Assembly: GCA_900299065.1 (NCBI GenBank)
Contig: OMIJ01000004.1
Location: 1 to 7,668 of the forward strand
Reading direction: 5' to 3'
Origin: Hyphomicrobiales bacterium
GTDB taxonomy: Bacteria > Pseudomonadota > Alphaproteobacteria > Rhizobiales > Beijerinckiaceae
Length of the DNA stretch: 7,668 nt
In this document: positions 5,881 to 7,668 of the stretch, in pieces
How the letters are laid out: the number at the start of each line of letters is the position of its first letter
How positions within the stretch are numbered: the stretch's first letter is position 1
Position numbers and translations under genes: made by a program
Notes under the pieces: model-generated
Databases searched by the model: none
The model's input: the letters and a program-made list of their open reading frames with translations, nothing else
Told to the model about the DNA's origin: nothing

Positions 5881-7083
5881 TCAGAAAAAGGCCTGCAGGC
5901 CTGTTTGCGCCCGACCTAGGATCAGAGCATGCACATCATGCGTGCCCTCATAGGTGTTCACGGTCTCAAGATTCTGGGCATGACGCATCACATGATAGTC
6001 GGAGTGAATGCCATTGCCGCCATGCATGTCTCTTGCAAGTCGGGCTATGTCCAGAGCCTTGCCACAATTGTTACGCTTGATCAGTGAAATCATTTCTGGC
6101 GCGGCCTGATCTTGATCGAACAATTGTCCGACCCGTAAAGCGGCCTGAAGCCCCAATGTGATTTCAGTCTGCATATCTGCAAGCTTCTTCTGCACCAATT
6201 GCGTAGCTGCCAGCGGACGACGAAATTGCTTTCGCTCCAGCACATAGCTTCTGGCCCTATGCCAGCAATCCTCTGCCGCTCCCATAACGCCCCAGGCAAT
6301 GCCATAGCGAGCGCGGTTCAGGCAGCTGAAGGGTGCCTTCAGGCCCTTGGCCAGGGGAAGCAGGGCCTCTTCACTCACTTCGACGCCATCAAGCACGATC
6401 TCCCCTGTGATCGAGGCGCGTAGCGATAATTTGCCATGGATTTGGGGGGCGGACAGTCCTTTCATCCCCTTATCAAGGATGAAGCCGCGAATATCCCCGC
6501 CATGCGCATCAGATTTCGCCCAGATCACGAAGACATCGGCAATGGGAGCATTAGAGATCCACATTTTACTGCCGGTGAGGCGATAGCCATTGGGGATCTT
6601 CTGCGCCCTTGTGGTCATTGAGCCGGGGTCAGAGCCTGCATCTGGCTCGGTTAGCCCAAAACAGCCAATCCATTCACCCGAGGCCAGACGCGGCAGATAA
6701 TGATCCTTTTGCGCCTCGCTGCCATAGGCATAGATCGGATACATGACGAGCGAGGATTGCACGCTATTCATCGAGCGATAGCCGGAATCCACCCGCTCGA
6801 TCTCGCGAGCGACCAGACCATAGGCCACATAGCTGGCTTGGGCACAGCCATAACGCTCGGGCAGAGTGATCCCCATGAGTCCCAGCCTTCCCATTTCACG
6901 AAAGATCTCGGGATCGGTCTGTTCTTCGGCATAGGCCTTGATGACACGCGGCAGTAATTTGTCCTGCGCAAAAGCTCGGGCGCTATCCCGGATCATGCGC
7001 TCTTCATCGGTGAGTTGTTGCTCAAGCGCAAAGGGGTCTTCCCAATTAAAGCTGACCTTCCGGGCTAGCGGGTCGTTTGCCAT
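5881..7083 (-). CDS. gcdH: Glutaryl-CoA dehydrogenase
   Basis: An FAD enzyme that oxidises and decarboxylates glutaryl-CoA to crotonyl-CoA, passing electrons to ETF, in lysine and tryptophan breakdown. The 400-residue product matches the family along its whole length. It has VDSGYRSMNSVQSSLVMYPI (98-117), with the arginine (R103) expected to hold the substrate carboxylate. FGLTEPDAGSDP (142-153) and WISNAP (175-180) belong to the flavin and substrate site. LNRARYGIAWGVMGAAEDCW, RDMHGGNGI and NTYEGTHDVHALILGR (376-391) follow, with the catalytic base expected at E379. The SGYRS segment and the family-wide match separate it from other acyl-CoA dehydrogenases. I chose the ATG at 7083 because GGAG lies six bases before it; an upstream in-frame TTG at 7134 is unlikely. 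Small oddity: KQFRRPLA where QFGRPLA is usual (R288). Confidence 0.96.
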   Translation of the reverse strand: MANDPLARKVSFNWEDPFALEQQLTDEERMIRDSARAFAQDKLLPRVIKAYAEEQTDPEIFREMGRLGLMGITLPERYGCAQASYVAYGLVAREIERVDSGYRSMNSVQSSLVMYPIYAYGSEAQKDHYLPRLASGEWIGCFGLTEPDAGSDPGSMTTRAQKIPNGYRLTGSKMWISNAPIADVFVIWAKSDAHGGDIRGFILDKGMKGLSAPQIHGKLSLRASITGEIVLDGVEVSEEALLPLAKGLKAPFSCLNRARYGIAWGVMGAAEDCWHRARSYVLERKQFRRPLAATQLVQKKLADMQTEITLGLQAALRVGQLFDQDQAAPEMISLIKRNNCGKALDIARLARDMHGGNGIHSDYHVMRHAQNLETVNTYEGTHDVHALILGRAQTGLQAFF

Positions 7084-7089
7084 TGTGAT

Positions 7090-7093
7090 CTCC
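7090..7093 (-). promoter_or_regulatory. Ribosome binding site of gcdH (decides the start)
   Basis: GGAG on the minus strand, six bases before the ATG at 7083. It supports this start over the TTG at 7134, which would add 17 residues not typical of the family. Confidence 0.7.
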
Positions 7094-7156
7094 GAACCTG
7101 CGCCCTTTATGGGGGCAGGGGCGCTCAGGATCAAGTCCGGGCCTGCCTAACTAACT

Positions 7157-7187
7157 CTTGAACTCTGCACTCGGCTCCGCCATTTTG
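7157..7187 (+). promoter_or_regulatory. hrcA: Possible heat-shock (RpoH-type) promoter of hrcA
   Basis: In the divergent gcdH-hrcA gap, CTTGAA (7157-7162) matches the -35 box of RpoH promoters. A weak -10-like CCATTTTG follows at 7180-7187, and the spacing from CTTG (19 bases) is slightly long. If real, transcription would start at or very near the hrcA ATG. Weak evidence. Confidence 0.25.
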
Positions 7188-7192
7188 ATCTC

Positions 7193-7668
7193 ATGCCTTT
7201 GCTGAATGAAAATAATGAGACAAGACGTAATCTCCTCTCCGAGTTGAATGATCGCTCGCGGGAGATTTTTCGTCGCATCGTCGATTCTTATCTGGAGACC
7301 GGCGAGCCTGTGGGCTCGCGCCATGTCTCGCGCATTCTCCCCGTGGCATTGTCGCCCGCCTCTGTGCGCAATGTGATGCAGGATCTCGAAGACATTGGCT
7401 TGATCTATGCCCCCCACACTAGTGCTGGGCGCATTCCCACGGAGCTGGGACTGCGCTTTTTTGTCGATGCTATGCTCGAAGTTGGTAATCTGTCTGGTGA
7501 GGATCGCAAGCGCATCGAGATCGAGGTGAAAGCCGCGTCTGCTGGTCGCAATCTCGAAGGTCTTTTGTCGGAGGCGACCAGTCTTCTGTCCGGCCTCACA
7601 CGTGGCGCGGCTGTGGTGCTGACCAGCAAGGATAATGCAAGGCTTAAGCAGATTGAATTTGTAAGGCT
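7193..7668 (+). CDS. hrcA: Heat-inducible transcription repressor HrcA, 3' end beyond the window
   Basis: HrcA represses chaperone genes such as groESL by binding CIRCE operators and loses activity on heat shock. The visible part is 158 codons plus two bases, a little under half of a usual HrcA. It shows the N-terminal winged-helix domain with LNDRSREIFRRIVDSYLETG (residues 18-37), EPVGSRHVSR and SPASVRNVMQDLEDIGLIY. The family signature PHTSAGRIPTELGLRFFVD follows. The last visible residues (LKQIEFVR) begin the GAF-like middle domain. The ATG at 7193 is the only usable start before an in-frame stop at 7148-7150, and no Shine-Dalgarno sequence precedes it. It is divergent from gcdH; grpE commonly follows hrcA, but that lies outside the window. 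Confidence 0.96.
   Translation, partial: MPLLNENNETRRNLLSELNDRSREIFRRIVDSYLETGEPVGSRHVSRILPVALSPASVRNVMQDLEDIGLIYAPHTSAGRIPTELGLRFFVDAMLEVGNLSGEDRKRIEIEVKAASAGRNLEGLLSEATSLLSGLTRGAAVVLTSKDNARLKQIEFVR

Noticed and set aside
7084..7192. CIRCE operator before hrcA
   Set aside because: TGCACTC at 7166-7172 resembles half of the CIRCE left arm, but no matching GAGTGCTAA arm follows at the required spacing.
7151..7629. Minus-strand open frames opposite hrcA
   Set aside because: They are antisense to a clear HrcA reading frame and show no domain of their own.

Overview
The window is the end of a sequencing contig from an alphaproteobacterium with roughly half G+C. Supporting signs are an HrcA and a glutaryl-CoA dehydrogenase of alphaproteobacterial type, and a flagellar cluster read from sigma-54 (-24/-12) promoters. 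I cannot place it below class from sequence alone. Bases 1-58 are not genomic. They are the inner part of an Illumina Nextera i5 adapter (P5 tail, 8-base index, transposon mosaic end), so genomic DNA starts at 59.

Layout, right to left, because most genes are on the minus strand. On the plus strand, 7193-7668 is the 5' part of hrcA, the heat-shock repressor gene, running off the right edge. Divergent from it is gcdH (5881-7083, glutaryl-CoA dehydrogenase), followed 12 bases later by a small predicted secreted protein of unknown function (5524-5868). A flagellar block fills the rest: a short FlgE/F/G-family hook-basal body protein (4608-5438), an unrecognised 156-residue protein (4020-4490), an unrecognised 70-residue protein (3802-4014) that overlaps fliL (3263-3802) by one base, then flgB, flgC, flgD and flgE. 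flgE is cut by the contig end after 523 genomic residues.

Two full-consensus sigma-54 promoters are visible: one before the FlgE/F/G-family gene (5482-5497) and one before flgB (3220-3235). The flgB promoter also has a full match to the IHF consensus about 20 bases upstream, overlapping the fliL stop codon. A third, degenerate sigma-54-like site lies before the 156-residue gene. At all three, a short inverted repeat covers the predicted transcription start, which may mark a regulator site.

Together the flagellar genes build the rod (FlgB, FlgC, the FlgE/F/G-family protein), the hook cap (FlgD), the hook (FlgE) and the stator-associated membrane protein FliL. The best candidates for undescribed biology are the two unknown proteins translated with FliL and the promoter architecture. 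I saw no mobile element, CRISPR array, tRNA or rRNA. No gene-free stretch exceeds about 120 bases.
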